Assembly (NCBI GenBank): GCA_905478725.1
Contig: CAJQJT010000338.1
Coordinates: 1 to 5,406 of the forward strand
Origin: an uncultured Pseudomonadales bacterium
GTDB taxonomy: Bacteria > Pseudomonadota > Gammaproteobacteria > Pseudomonadales > Porticoccaceae
Reading direction: 5' to 3'
DNA length: 5,406 nt
In this document: positions 5,373-5,406 of the stretch, in pieces
How the letters are laid out: the number at the start of each line of letters is the position of its first letter
How positions within the stretch are numbered: position 1 is the stretch's first letter
Made by a program: the position numbers and the translations under genes
The notes under the pieces: generated by a model
Databases searched by the model: none
What the model was told of the DNA's origin: nothing
The model's input: only the letters and a program-made list of their open reading frames with translations

Positions 5373-5406
5373 AAAAAACCCTTGCAGGCTAATGCTTGCA
5401 AGGGTT
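5373..5406 (-). terminator. Rho-independent terminator of an upstream transcript
   Basis: AACCCTTGCA (5377-5386) and TGCAAGGGTT (5397-5406) form a perfect 10-bp stem with a 10-nt loop. On the minus strand the stem is followed by a run of six T (5378-5373; two of them are shared with the stem base), the layout of an intrinsic terminator for transcription entering from the right. It would end a gene beyond the right edge and so separate it from the DadA-like cluster. The mirror T-run needed for a bidirectional terminator would lie outside the window. Confidence 0.85.

Noticed and set aside
1..5406. CRISPR array, insertion sequence, tRNA/rRNA or defence system
   Set aside because: The tandem repeats lack unique spacers of CRISPR length, no transposase or terminal inverted repeats are seen, no RNA gene is recognisable, and all genes have metabolic, transport or pilus signatures.

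Overview
The window looks like chromosomal DNA from a gammaproteobacterium, possibly a marine one. The grounds are a FimT-type minor pilin next to a second prepilin, a sodium/proton antiporter family transporter, two DadA/PuuB-superfamily flavoproteins and a moderate base composition. The lineage is an inference, because no rRNA or other taxonomic marker is present. All five genes supported here lie on the minus strand, so transcription runs from the right edge to the left.

Right to left: an intrinsic terminator (about 5373-5406) closes an upstream transcript that lies outside the window. A leader of about 200 bp follows, holding four direct 10-bp repeats. Then comes a three-gene cluster: a DadA-like FAD amino-acid dehydrogenase (5165-3864), a second FAD-dependent oxidoreductase of the PuuB/OrdL kind (3797-2484), and an NhaC-family antiporter (2418-1012). 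The gaps of about 65 bp, the shared strand and the absence of a terminator between them suggest one operon. The likely theme is uptake or ion-coupled transport plus oxidative deamination of an amino acid or amine; the substrate cannot be read from the sequence.

A 169-bp spacer with a possible sigma-54 promoter precedes fimT (842-279), which encodes a type IV minor pseudopilin. FimT carries the GRxR motif known from FimT proteins that bind DNA during transformation, plus an unusual Asp-rich C-terminal loop. A 211-bp repeat-filled spacer then leads to the first 22 codons of another type IV prepilin, cut by the left edge.

The most unusual property is the density of short tandem repeats with periods of 10 to 17 bp. 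There are six arrays in 5.4 kb. Four lie in leaders or spacers just upstream of genes, one spans a stop codon, and one is in frame inside the DadA-like gene, where it repeats the residues NQVPS. I see no clear new defence, CRISPR, mobile or RNA system.
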